This document shows, piece after piece, positions 18,435 to 27,214 of a DNA stretch of 64,000 nt (position 1 is the first letter of the stretch; the number at the start of each line of letters is the position of its first letter). The DNA is taken from contig CAJTXT010000005.1 in NCBI GenBank assembly GCA_910583875.1, positions 62,001 through 126,000 on the forward strand, written 5' to 3'. The position numbers were made by a program, and so were the translations under genes. This DNA is from an uncultured Vampirovibrio sp. Lineage in GTDB: Bacteria; Cyanobacteriota; Vampirovibrionia; Gastranaerophilales; Gastranaerophilaceae. Below the pieces are notes generated by a model. It ran no database searches. It was given only the letters and a program-made list of their open reading frames with translations, and was not told the DNA's origin.

Positions 18435-19736
18435 TTAATCTAAAACACCGAATTTAGCTTTTTCACGTTTTGTTTCAGAAGCTTCATAAGCTTCATTAAT
18501 ATCTGATTCTTTCAATCCAAATAATGCAGGGTGTTTTAATTGTCCTGTACCAAACATTAAATGCATAAAGTTTTTAGTAACCGTAATTGCTGAAAACATA
18601 CTAACAAGTACACCTATAGCAAGTGTTAAAGCAAAACCTTTAACAATATTTGAACCTAAGAAATATAGAATAACGCAGGTAATTATTGTTGACATATTTG
18701 AGTCAAAAATACTTGTAAACGCTCTATCGAAACCTGAATTTATAGCTGTAAATAAAGTTCTGCCTGCTTTTAATTCTTCTTTCGTTCTTTCAAAAATAAG
18801 TATGTTAGCATCTACTGCCATACCAATACTTAAAATAAAACCTGCAATACCTGCTAATGTTAATGTTACAGGAACCATTTTAAATATTGCAAATACAATT
18901 AAAGAATAAATTATAAGAGCAATATTAGCAATTAAACCGGGAACTCTGTACCAGAAAATCATAAATAACATTACAGCACCAAGCCCGATTACACCGGCTG
19001 TTTTACTTTTATCTAAACTATCAGCACCTAAAGTAGGACCAACAATATTTTCTTCTATAATTTTTGCAGGAACAGGAAGTGCACCAGCATTCAATAAATC
19101 TACTATTTTCTTTGCACCGTCGTGTGTGAAATCACCTGTTATCTGAGCGTGACCACCTGTAATTTCTTGTTGAACAACAGGTTCTGAAATACTATCACCA
19201 TTAAAGTAAATAGCAATAGGATAGCCTTTAAATTCCCTTGTTAATTTTGCAAATTTATTAGCACCTTTGCCGCTAAATTCAAGTGTTATAAGCCATCTGC
19301 CGGCATTATCAGTTCCAACTGCGGCTTTATTTAAGTCTTCACCAGATAAACCTGATGGTTCCCAGCCTTTTACTTCACCGTTTTCATCTATTACAGGTTT
19401 TTTAAAATCAAGCTCAGCTGTCTCACCTAAGAATTCTCTTGCCAATTTTGGATCTGAAATATTAGGGATTTCTATTAATAAACGTTTATCTCCCATTTGC
19501 TGTACCATTGTTTCTGATACACCAAGAGCATTAACTCTGTTTTCAATAGCTGTTTTTAAACCATCCATCATATCTTGAGTAATTGTTGATATTGTTTCTG
19601 TAGTTTGAGCTTCAAGTACAATTCTTGAACCGCCAACCAAATCCAGACCTAACGGAATAGGCTTTACTTTGATAACTACAATGGAAATAATAGTAAGAAC
19701 GACTATTATCCAAAACATAATTATTTTATTCTTCAT
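18435..19736 (-). CDS. secD: Protein translocase subunit SecD
   Basis: This 433-residue protein has an N-terminal helix, GLDLVGGSRIVLEAQ, the periplasmic P1 domain with VNALGVSE, then five more helices including GMAVDANILIFERTKEE. It is shorter than E. coli SecD (about 615 residues), as in cyanobacteria and many Gram-positives. It works with SecF at SecYEG and is transcribed first in secD-secF-HTH. Confidence 0.96.
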   Translation of the reverse strand: MKNKIIMFWIIVVLTIISIVVIKVKPIPLGLDLVGGSRIVLEAQTTETISTITQDMMDGLKTAIENRVNALGVSETMVQQMGDKRLLIEIPNISDPKLAREFLGETAELDFKKPVIDENGEVKGWEPSGLSGEDLNKAAVGTDNAGRWLITLEFSGKGANKFAKLTREFKGYPIAIYFNGDSISEPVVQQEITGGHAQITGDFTHDGAKKIVDLLNAGALPVPAKIIEENIVGPTLGADSLDKSKTAGVIGLGAVMLFMIFWYRVPGLIANIALIIYSLIVFAIFKMVPVTLTLAGIAGFILSIGMAVDANILIFERTKEELKAGRTLFTAINSGFDRAFTSIFDSNMSTIITCVILYFLGSNIVKGFALTLAIGVLVSMFSAITVTKNFMHLMFGTGQLKHPALFGLKESDINEAYEASETKREKAKFGVLD

Positions 19737-19830
19737 AAAAATCCCCTGTATAATATAAAATACTTATTAATTTTAGCAAAAAAACATCTTGCATACATAA
19801 ATTGTTGCAAAAACTTTAAATAAAAATATT

Positions 19831-19864
19831 AATAAAAATAATTACCCTAATGGGTAATTATTTT
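19831..19864 (-). terminator. Hairpin at the 3' end of the 19858-20937 gene
   Basis: AATAATTACCC and GGGTAATTATT form an 11-bp stem, with T-rich sequence following on the minus strand. The gene's stop codon lies inside the stem, as in the conserved-core hairpins, but the core is absent. Confidence 0.7.
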
Positions 19865-20937
19865 ACTATATTCAGTTTTTGAGTTTCATCTTGTTTATTT
19901 TTATTATGTTTAATAAGTCCGAGTGTAATAGCAAGAGCAGCAGTACCAGCCGCAATTATTTTAAACTGCTTAGTTTTTGTAAACGGAATAGCCTTATCTT
20001 TTACAAAAGACTTTGTTTTTTCAATAATATTTTTTGATTTCTGGGTGTTTGAAAAAGAAATAATATCTTCTCCAGTTTTTGTAATTGTTTGCGCAGCATC
20101 ATTCTTAGCAGTTTTTACAGTATCAACAGCAGCTTTAACAACATTGTTAGTTTTATCTGTAACATTATGAGCTGGCAATGCTAACAAATCTTTTTTAGGC
20201 GGTAATGCTAATTGCTGCACCGGCATTTTAACAGCATTCTTTTTAGCTTCAGCAAGAGCTTTCGCAGTTTCATCAGCTTTATCTAAACTTTGCTTAATTA
20301 CTTCTGCACTTTCTTTAGCAGATTTACCGGTAGTAACATCACTCAAAGATGAATAAAACTTTTGGGCTTGTTCTGCTGTTTTTCTTGCTGTTTCTTCTGC
20401 TTGTGTACGTTTTAATGCTTCCGCTGCAATTTTAGCACTATCATCTGCTTTATTCTTAACAATATCAACTGTTTTAGGAATAACATCTGCTACATCACCA
20501 ACATGTAATTCCAACGGAGCAGACATATCTTTTACGACATTCTTAACAACAACGCTGCCATTTATTCCTTGTTGATTTAGTGCAGATGTATATTGAGAAA
20601 GAGATGTTTTTCCCATTAATTTTTCATACTCTGCACGAATTGAAGAAATTTCTTGAGTTGTTTTTGCTTTTAAACATTTAGCTTTTAGTTTATTTAATTC
20701 TTTAAATATAGGAGTTTCTTGGTAATGAGCATTAAAAAATTCTTTTTGAGATGCAAGTTCAAGTTTACTAGTCAAATCAGAAGACTGATGCATAAATTCC
20801 AGACCTTCAGCATTCTTTTTAAATAAACTACTTTGAATTCCTTCTAAATTAGCAAAAGTCGAATTAAACTGTTCAAGGCTTTGGTTAAAACCTTCCAGTC
20901 CGCTTGAAAATCCGCTGCTGCCAAATTCTAAACTCAT
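19858..20937 (-). CDS. Coiled-coil protein with C-terminal membrane helix, unknown
   Basis: I place the start at the ATG at 20937, preceded by AGGATG about 8 nt upstream, giving 359 residues; an upstream ATG at 20955 is less likely. The N-terminus (MSLEFGSSGFSSGLEGF) is Gly/Ser/Phe-rich. The body is Ala/Lys/Glu-rich coiled coil (about 45-330), with repeated stretches such as AKIAAEALKRTQAEETARK. The C-terminus has one hydrophobic helix (FKIIAAGTAALAITLGLI). There is no signal peptide. It resembles a tail-anchored or structural protein. I do not recognise a family. Confidence 0.6.
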   Translation of the reverse strand: MSLEFGSSGFSSGLEGFNQSLEQFNSTFANLEGIQSSLFKKNAEGLEFMHQSSDLTSKLELASQKEFFNAHYQETPIFKELNKLKAKCLKAKTTQEISSIRAEYEKLMGKTSLSQYTSALNQQGINGSVVVKNVVKDMSAPLELHVGDVADVIPKTVDIVKNKADDSAKIAAEALKRTQAEETARKTAEQAQKFYSSLSDVTTGKSAKESAEVIKQSLDKADETAKALAEAKKNAVKMPVQQLALPPKKDLLALPAHNVTDKTNNVVKAAVDTVKTAKNDAAQTITKTGEDIISFSNTQKSKNIIEKTKSFVKDKAIPFTKTKQFKIIAAGTAALAITLGLIKHNKNKQDETQKLNIVK

Positions 20938-21098
20938 GTTACATCCTAAATACAAGTACTTGTCTATATTAATATAAAAACAAAAAATAAGAAATTTTGC
21001 TAAAAACTTTTATGTTATCTAAATGTTTCAAAAAGTAAAATTATACAGTTATAAAAAACAAAATGTTATAATATTGCTGTATAAAAAAGGAAATAAAA

Positions 21099-22127
21099 AT
21101 GGCTACAAAAGAAAAAGAAACAGAAACTGTAAATGTTTCAGAAGAACGAAAAAAAGCACTTAAACTTGCTATTGATAAAATAGAAAAAGATTTTGGTAAA
21201 GGCTCAATTATGAGATTGGGCGACAAGCCTGCTGTTGCAGTTGAAACTATACCAACAGGTGCATTATCACTAGATGTTGCATTAGGTATAGGCGGTGTTC
21301 CAAGAGGCAGAATTATAGAAGTATACGGCCCTGAAGCAAGCGGTAAAACTACATTAGCTCAGCATATTGTTGCAGAATGTCAGAAAAAAGGCGGTATTGC
21401 AGCATTTGTTGACGCCGAACATGCACTTGACCCTGAATATGCAAGAAATTTAGGTGTTAATGTTGATGAATTATTAATTTCTCAACCTGATACAGGTGAA
21501 CAAGCATTAGAAATCACAGAAGAACTTGTACGCAGCGCTGCAGTTGATATTGTTGTTGTTGACTCTGTTGCTGCTTTAGTACCTAAAGATGAAATTGAAG
21601 GTGCTATGGAAGATAAACAAATGGGTCTTCAAGCTAGATTAATGTCTAAAGCACTTAGAAAATTAACAGGTATTGTAAGCAAAACTAACACTACTGTTAT
21701 TTTCATTAACCAATTAAGACAAAAAATCGGTGTTATGTACGGAAGCCCTGAAACAACTACAGGGGGTAATGCTCTTAAATATTATGCAAGTATAAGACTT
21801 GATATCAGAAGAACTGAAACTTTAAAGAAAGATGATAAGGAAATCGGTAACAGAGTTAAAGTTAAAGTTGTTAAGAATAAAGTTGCACCTCCATTTAGAA
21901 TTGCCGAATTTGATATTATTTACGGAAAAGGCATAAGTAAATCAGGCTGTATTTTAGATATGGCAGTTACTTTAGATATTGTAAAAAAAGCCGGTGCCTG
22001 GTTTAGTTATAATGATGAAAAACTTGGTCAAGGACGTGATAAAGTTAAGGATTTATTTGCTGAAAACCCTGCTTTAGAAGCTGAAATTGAAGAAAAAGTT
22101 CGTGAAGCTTTAAAGGCGAAAGAATAA
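21099..22127 (+). CDS. recA: Recombinase A
   Basis: This 342-residue RecA has the Walker A motif GPEASGKTTL (about 71-80), the Walker B segment VVVDSVAALVPK, the DNA-binding loop with TGGNALKYYAS and the C-terminal acidic end. It drives strand exchange and SOS co-protease activity. The sequence is close to cyanobacterial RecA in the QMGLQARLMSKALRKL block. A TATAAT box lies at 21067-21072 and AAAGGA precedes the ATG. No recX or lexA follows. It is convergent with the SNF2 gene across repeats. Confidence 0.98.
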   Translation: MATKEKETETVNVSEERKKALKLAIDKIEKDFGKGSIMRLGDKPAVAVETIPTGALSLDVALGIGGVPRGRIIEVYGPEASGKTTLAQHIVAECQKKGGIAAFVDAEHALDPEYARNLGVNVDELLISQPDTGEQALEITEELVRSAAVDIVVVDSVAALVPKDEIEGAMEDKQMGLQARLMSKALRKLTGIVSKTNTTVIFINQLRQKIGVMYGSPETTTGGNALKYYASIRLDIRRTETLKKDDKEIGNRVKVKVVKNKVAPPFRIAEFDIIYGKGISKSGCILDMAVTLDIVKKAGAWFSYNDEKLGQGRDKVKDLFAENPALEAEIEEKVREALKAKE

Positions 22128-22236
22128 TAAAGTTAAAACTAAATCTACTTAAAAAATAGTGTCATGCTGAAACAAGTTCAGCATGACAGTTAGTAAAAAT
22201 TATGTCAAAAGTAATAAAACAAAAGAAATAGCAGAA
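22128..22236. repeat. MITE-like repeat fragment, copy 2
   Basis: This first third of the gene-free stretch 22128-22446 holds a left-end fragment (AAACTAAATCTACTTAAAAA) and one palindrome, GTCATGCTGAAACAAGTTCA with GCATGAC. The rest of the stretch is hairpins C and D. Confidence 0.65.
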
Positions 22237-22299
22237 TTTTATGTATTAGCCGCCATTGATTTCACGGTTCTTAAAATCAATGGCGGCTAAAACATAAAA
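22237..22299 (-). repeat. Stop-codon hairpin family, divergent copy C
   Basis: The arms 22237-22262 and 22274-22299 pair over 26 bp with one mismatch, around CACGGTTCTTA. Read on the minus strand, the centre is a variant of the shared core (CCATTGATTTTAAGAACC). Here the mismatched inner part of the core has itself become paired. Confidence 0.65.
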
Positions 22300-22328
22300 G
22301 CTTATATTTTTATTATTTTTTATTTGTA

Positions 22329-22449
22329 TAATTTGAAAACAAAGAAATATGCAGTAGTTTTTTGTTTTAGGCACCATTGTTTTTAGGAATCGCGAAAACA
22401 CAGGTGACTAAGGCAAAAAACTACTGCATATTTCTTTGTTTTCAAATTA
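22329..22449 (+). repeat. Stop-codon hairpin with conserved core, copy D
   Basis: The arms 22329-22375 and 22403-22449 are 47 nt each with three differences, all close to the core. The right arm contains the stop codon of the SNF2 gene (22447-22449). The core ATTGTTTTTAGGAA-T-CGCGAAAACACA is on the plus strand, antisense to that gene, unlike most other copies. Confidence 0.85.
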
Positions 22450-25400
22450 ATCTAACGAGAAAATATCCTGTAAATCAGCATAAGTAAGCGTCTTACCAAT
22501 ATTTCTATCAACAGATATAACTGAATCTACAAGGTTTCTCTTATCTTGTTTTAGTTTTTGGATTTTCTCTTCAACAGTATTCTTTGTAATTAATCGGTAT
22601 ACAAATACCTTCTTTGTCTGACCGATACGATAAGCTCTATCTGTAGCTTGGTCTTCTACAGCAGGGTTCCACCAAGGGTCATAATGGATAACATAATCTG
22701 CACCTGTTAAGTTCAGACCTGTTCCGCCTGCTTTTAAGCTTACAAGGAAGATAGGTATTGTCGGATCAGAATTAAATCTTTCAACAACCTCTTGCCTGTT
22801 CTTTGTTGAACCTGTTAAGTATTCGTGCTTAATACCTTCTTTGACAAGCCATTCTTTTACTAAATCAAGCATATCTACAAATTGAGAGAATAATAATATC
22901 CTATGATTTTCAGATATAATTTCTTCTAACATTGATTTTAACTGTTCAAATTTACCAGATGTAGCTATGCCTTTTTTATTTTCTTTATCGTATAAACGAG
23001 GATGACAGCAGATTTGGCGTAATCTTAACAATGCAGAGAAGATACTCATTCTGCTCTTTTCTAAGCCGTTTTCCGCAATAGATTTAAATAATTCTTCTTT
23101 TGTTGAATCCAATACTTCAAGATAAAAGTCACGCTGTTCCGGTGTAAGTTCACAGTATGCAATATTTTCAACTTTATCCGGTAAGTCTTTGGCAACATCT
23201 CTTTTCATACGACGTAAAATAAACGGATAGATTTGAGATTTTAAGCGTTTTTCAACAATTTTTTCACCTCTGTCAACAATTGGTGTTACATAGCGATAAT
23301 TAAATTCTGATTGATTTAATAAGAAACCGGGCATTAAGAAATCAAATACGGACCATAATTCTTCAAGTTTATTTTCAATTGGTGTACCAGATAAAGCTAA
23401 TTTATGCTGACCGTTCAGCATCTTTATGCATTTAGCTGTCATAGACTCCGGATTTTTAATATTCTGCGATTCATCAAGAATTATATATCTGAATTCATAC
23501 TTTTTAAGCTTTTCAATATCACGTCTTATTAATGCATAACTTGTAATAATTATATCGTTTTTAGGTATCTCTTTAAAATGTTCTTTTCTTTCAACACCGC
23601 TCAATTTCAAGCATTTTAATGTAGGAATAAATTTTTGTACTTCAGACTCCCAGTTAAATACAACAGATGTTGGACAAACAACCAAACTTGGAGCTTTTTT
23701 ATCTTTTTCTTTGGCTTTTTGTAATAATGTTAACGCCTGTAAAGTCTTACCAAGACCCATATCATCAGCAAGAATACCGTTCAAACCATATTTATATAAG
23801 AACCATAACCAGCTAAACCCTTTAGCTTGATATTCACGAAGTTCCGCATTAACGCCTTTAGGTAATGGTGCATTATCCATTGTTGAGAATGTAGAAATTT
23901 GTTTCCAAAATGCAGAGAACTTACGGCTCATTTTTAATTTAAAGCCAAGATTTTGCATTTCTGATAATAAACCTGCACGATATGTTTTTACAATATAGCG
24001 GTTATCTTCATTTTTATAAACTTCAAAAGTATTAAACGATTTTAGAAGTGAGAAAATATCTTGCCCGGGGACTTCAACAAATCCGTAGTTTTTAACTCTT
24101 AGATACTTGTCACCTTCAATAATTAAGTTATAAATTTCATCAAAAGAAATTTCTTCATCACCGACTTTTCCGTATAGAATAACTTCAAAACTATCAGTTG
24201 AATCAAGTGAAAAATCAATATCTGCAACTAATTGGAACGGTTTCTCGGAAAGTTTAAAGAAAGACATATCATCTTTTTCTTCAAATTTCCAACCGTCACC
24301 TGCTTGTTTTAAATAATAATTATAGAAGTCTATAGCATTTTCTTTTTCTATAGCAAGATTGTTTGTCTGCATTGGTGCAAACTTGCAGGCTAGAAGCATT
24401 TGGTATGCACGTTCTTCGTGTTGAATATTTCTTCTAACCCAGTATAATAAATCCTCTTTAGGCTTTTTAATTGTAACATAAGGACTTTTTGAAGCGGATT
24501 TTGAATATGCAACTTTTGTTCCGTCATAATCAAATTCTAACTCAGCTTTCAAAGCACCGTCATAATCTAATCCCATAGTTACTATATTTAACGGCGGTTT
24601 TTGCTCCAAGGTTAATTTATCAATAATTTCAGAAACTTCACAAGGAATTAATTTTCTTAATTTTGGAAGTTCTTCATATAAAAACTTAGCGCCTTCAGCA
24701 TCTTTAACATCTGTAAACGTAGCTTTTATAAGATTTTGAGGAAGAGCAGATAAAGCGACATTTATAGGGAATATTTTATTTTTGTATCTTCCCCATTTTA
24801 ACTGACGAGAAAAATATCGAACTTCTTCAAACGGAATAATGTCATCCCTGTCAGGTCTTTGCCAGTATAGGGAAAGTAAAACATTTCCCACCATAGAAAA
24901 ATTAACTGACATTGAGAGTTTCCACTCGTCATTACAGAAAACAAGTTTATGTTTGGATTTCCCGTCAATTACATCATCTGCTTTTGACAAAAGTTGGAAA
25001 AAACCGTCGAATTTAGCAATAGGAATATCATACCAGCCTGCTTTTTTATCAAGACGAGAATTTTTCAATAGTTGTTGAAATAAAGCCAATTCTACCTTTT
25101 GTGAATTATTTAATTCAAAATTAGGGTCTGCTTTTTGTGCAGCAATAAAAGCTTTTAAAACAGCCTCAATATCTCTTATAACTTTATTTGTAGTTCTATC
25201 CATTACCAGAATAGAAAAGAAATTCTGACGTCTTTTAGGATTAAAATGGAACACGTATCCACCTTGAGGATTAGCATTCATTTCTGTTTGAGTATCCGAA
25301 TAATCAGGCTCAACCTTAAAACGACGTTGTAGAAATTCATCATAATCATGATTATCAATAGCTTTTAGCGCAACTGCTATAGCGTGTTTGCACCATTTTT

Positions 25401-25623
25401 CTTTTAATGGGCAAGAACAAGTAGGTTCAACCCCTGATTTTTTAAATTTTAATTCAACATCATAAAAAGACTTAAAATTACCCTTAACTTTAGCCTTTAT
25501 TCCCGTTTTTCCAACTTCAAAAGAATCCACCTGACCTTTCTGGTGGTACTCATAGCCCCTTCTCCAGCTTCCGGGGGTTGAATTATCCTTTAAATACTTA
25601 AAATTAAAATTACAAACTGTCAT
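22447..25623 (-). CDS. SNF2-family DNA helicase/ATPase with SWIM zinc finger
   Basis: This 1058-residue protein starts with a SWIM zinc finger (Cys69, Cys71, Cys78, His80). It then has a bacterial SNF2-associated region and the two-lobed Swi2/Snf2 motor (about 595-1050). Visible motifs are GILADDMGLGKTLQALTLL (Walker A), ILDESQNIKN (DEAH-like box), LSGTPIENKLEELW and the arginine-finger block DRAYRIGQTKKVFVY. Such enzymes remodel protein-DNA complexes; bacterial members are linked to transcription recycling or defence, and no defence genes are adjacent. AAGAGA precedes the ATG. A leader of about 170 nt precedes it. Confidence 0.93.
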   Translation of the reverse strand: MTVCNFNFKYLKDNSTPGSWRRGYEYHQKGQVDSFEVGKTGIKAKVKGNFKSFYDVELKFKKSGVEPTCSCPLKEKWCKHAIAVALKAIDNHDYDEFLQRRFKVEPDYSDTQTEMNANPQGGYVFHFNPKRRQNFFSILVMDRTTNKVIRDIEAVLKAFIAAQKADPNFELNNSQKVELALFQQLLKNSRLDKKAGWYDIPIAKFDGFFQLLSKADDVIDGKSKHKLVFCNDEWKLSMSVNFSMVGNVLLSLYWQRPDRDDIIPFEEVRYFSRQLKWGRYKNKIFPINVALSALPQNLIKATFTDVKDAEGAKFLYEELPKLRKLIPCEVSEIIDKLTLEQKPPLNIVTMGLDYDGALKAELEFDYDGTKVAYSKSASKSPYVTIKKPKEDLLYWVRRNIQHEERAYQMLLACKFAPMQTNNLAIEKENAIDFYNYYLKQAGDGWKFEEKDDMSFFKLSEKPFQLVADIDFSLDSTDSFEVILYGKVGDEEISFDEIYNLIIEGDKYLRVKNYGFVEVPGQDIFSLLKSFNTFEVYKNEDNRYIVKTYRAGLLSEMQNLGFKLKMSRKFSAFWKQISTFSTMDNAPLPKGVNAELREYQAKGFSWLWFLYKYGLNGILADDMGLGKTLQALTLLQKAKEKDKKAPSLVVCPTSVVFNWESEVQKFIPTLKCLKLSGVERKEHFKEIPKNDIIITSYALIRRDIEKLKKYEFRYIILDESQNIKNPESMTAKCIKMLNGQHKLALSGTPIENKLEELWSVFDFLMPGFLLNQSEFNYRYVTPIVDRGEKIVEKRLKSQIYPFILRRMKRDVAKDLPDKVENIAYCELTPEQRDFYLEVLDSTKEELFKSIAENGLEKSRMSIFSALLRLRQICCHPRLYDKENKKGIATSGKFEQLKSMLEEIISENHRILLFSQFVDMLDLVKEWLVKEGIKHEYLTGSTKNRQEVVERFNSDPTIPIFLVSLKAGGTGLNLTGADYVIHYDPWWNPAVEDQATDRAYRIGQTKKVFVYRLITKNTVEEKIQKLKQDKRNLVDSVISVDRNIGKTLTYADLQDIFSLD

Positions 25624-25795
25624 GAAATCTCTTGTAGTTTTGGGTTTTCACAAGAATAACGGGACATAGAAGTCTTAAAAACAACGTGTACGTGGTGCAT
25701 GTGTATGCGGGGGGGGGTGGTTTAAGTTATTCAGCCTCGATTTTGCGACCCTGCCTTATCTTTGGCAACTACCTATAATTAACTGATATCCTACA
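25624..25795 (-). other. Long structured leader of the SNF2 gene with C9/G9 tract
   Basis: From the minus-strand promoter the transcript would carry a leader of about 170 nt. It contains a possible outer stem (AGTTA with TAACT), a hairpin TTGCC..GGCA and a small TCG..CGA hairpin. Then comes a run of nine C (G on the plus strand, 25709-25717), next to 26 nt of nearly unbroken alternating purine and pyrimidine (25684-25709). No known riboswitch class is matched with confidence. Confidence 0.45.
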
Positions 25796-25801
25796 TTTGT
25801 A

Positions 25802-25829
25802 ATTATACAATAAATTAAAAAATTGGCAA
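25802..25829 (-). promoter_or_regulatory. Promoter for the SNF2 gene
   Basis: On the minus strand TTGCCA (25824-25829) and TATAAT (25802-25807) are separated by 16 bp. Transcription would start near 25795. Confidence 0.6.
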
Positions 25830-25900
25830 GCATAGTGTATAGCAAATTATTTTTTTTCAAGTTTTATATTAATGCATCAAAAAAAACAGAGGGTCTCAAT

Positions 25901-27154
25901 ATGAACATTAAGGGTATTAATCAATACGCTGGTTTGGCATTTTGCGGAGTAAAAAAACCATATACAAATAACAACGGAGTTAAAATAACACCAATATCGG
26001 TCGATCCGACAGAAAAAGATATTAAAGATGCAATTCAATCAACAAAAACATCTAAAAAACCTATGGAAGGTTTTAACGGTTATGCGTATTGGCTTGGTGA
26101 AGATTTAGTTGTAAAAAAATACAAAGGTATTAATGCAATAAATAATGACCCTTCACGAGAAATTAATCTGCTTGATAATTTATATGATAATAATCTCGTA
26201 TTTAATAACTCTCAAGTTGGAAGTTACGCATTTGAAATGCCTAATGGAGAAACTTACCTTGTCTCAACAAAAGTTCAAGGTAAAAATCCTGACCCTGTTG
26301 AAGCCCCATTCACAAGAGAAAATTTAGAAAGCTTAACTGAAATAATTCTTCAAATGGAAAAAGGCTCGCATTTCCCTAATTCTTCTCAAAACGGATATAG
26401 TGACAGATGCCGTTTTATGAATTACGATTTTAACGGCGGAAATATGAAAGTAACATCTAATAAAGCAGGAATGTTTGATTATGAATATTCACAAAAAGAA
26501 AATTTAGATGACCAAATTTTAAATGTTGTATTAAAAAAGCCTTCAGGTCCTAATTGTAACCAATCTGATACATCCGGACTACCTTCAAATATGCGTTCTT
26601 TTGAATATTGGACATTATGTGATTATTTAAAAGCATCAGATAATGCAAATGAATTATTCAATGATTATCTTGAAATAAAAGGAAAATACCATAACGAAAT
26701 GACAAATTTCTATAATGATTTTGCAAAAGAAAGTAATTTCCCTGAAGCTTGCAAAGAAATTGCAAAAAAAGAAAGCGCACATGCAAGACTTTTAAGAAAA
26801 GATGAAAATGGTCAAATTCCTTCTGATATAAAAAAAGCAGAGACGAGAAAAATTCAAATGTCTAATTTTATGTATATTCAAAGTCCTTTTGCTGCAATAG
26901 GTAAAGTAAATACAGACCAATTGTTAGAATATTCAAATGAAACAATTGATTATTTTAACGAATGTTTAAATCAAGCACAACAATCTAATGATACCGATAG
27001 AATTACATATTATAAAGATTGTGTTGAATTAATGTCTTCTTGGAAAGATGTTAGGAATGTTATTGATTGGCAATTTTCGAACCCAAATCAAAGATTTCTA
27101 GACAAACTTACAGATGAACATATTACAACTCTTGATGATGTTCTAACTTTTTAA
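25901..27154 (+). CDS. Kinase-like protein with N-terminal Phe-x-Gly tag (1)
   Basis: The ATG at 25901 has GAGGG 7 nt upstream and is preferred to upstream non-ATG starts, giving 417 residues. The N-terminus MNIKGINQYAGLAFCG is Asn/Lys-rich and ends in Phe14-Cys-Gly16. Behind it I see traces of a protein-kinase-like fold: VVKKYKG as a possible ATP-lysine strand (about 67-73), MNYDFNGGN as a catalytic-loop-like segment and MFDYEYS in the place of the DFG motif. The HRD motif is absent, so activity is doubtful. It is followed 60 nt later by a second gene of the same type. Function unknown; possibly a secreted effector. Confidence 0.5.
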   Translation: MNIKGINQYAGLAFCGVKKPYTNNNGVKITPISVDPTEKDIKDAIQSTKTSKKPMEGFNGYAYWLGEDLVVKKYKGINAINNDPSREINLLDNLYDNNLVFNNSQVGSYAFEMPNGETYLVSTKVQGKNPDPVEAPFTRENLESLTEIILQMEKGSHFPNSSQNGYSDRCRFMNYDFNGGNMKVTSNKAGMFDYEYSQKENLDDQILNVVLKKPSGPNCNQSDTSGLPSNMRSFEYWTLCDYLKASDNANELFNDYLEIKGKYHNEMTNFYNDFAKESNFPEACKEIAKKESAHARLLRKDENGQIPSDIKKAETRKIQMSNFMYIQSPFAAIGKVNTDQLLEYSNETIDYFNECLNQAQQSNDTDRITYYKDCVELMSSWKDVRNVIDWQFSNPNQRFLDKLTDEHITTLDDVLTF

Positions 27155-27214
27155 TATAGAATTAAGCAATTTTAGAATGTGTTTTGTTTTAAGTCTCATG
27201 TAGAAAGGTTTTGT

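Noticed and set aside
19267..19578. Plus-strand ORF of 103 codons inside secD
   Set aside because: It is antisense to a well-conserved gene, with no ribosome site or plausible composition.
25640..25795. c-di-GMP-I riboswitch in the SNF2 leader (minus strand)
   Set aside because: Only GGGTCGCAAA resembles the class; the 5' GCAAACC element and the 3' receptor arm are absent.
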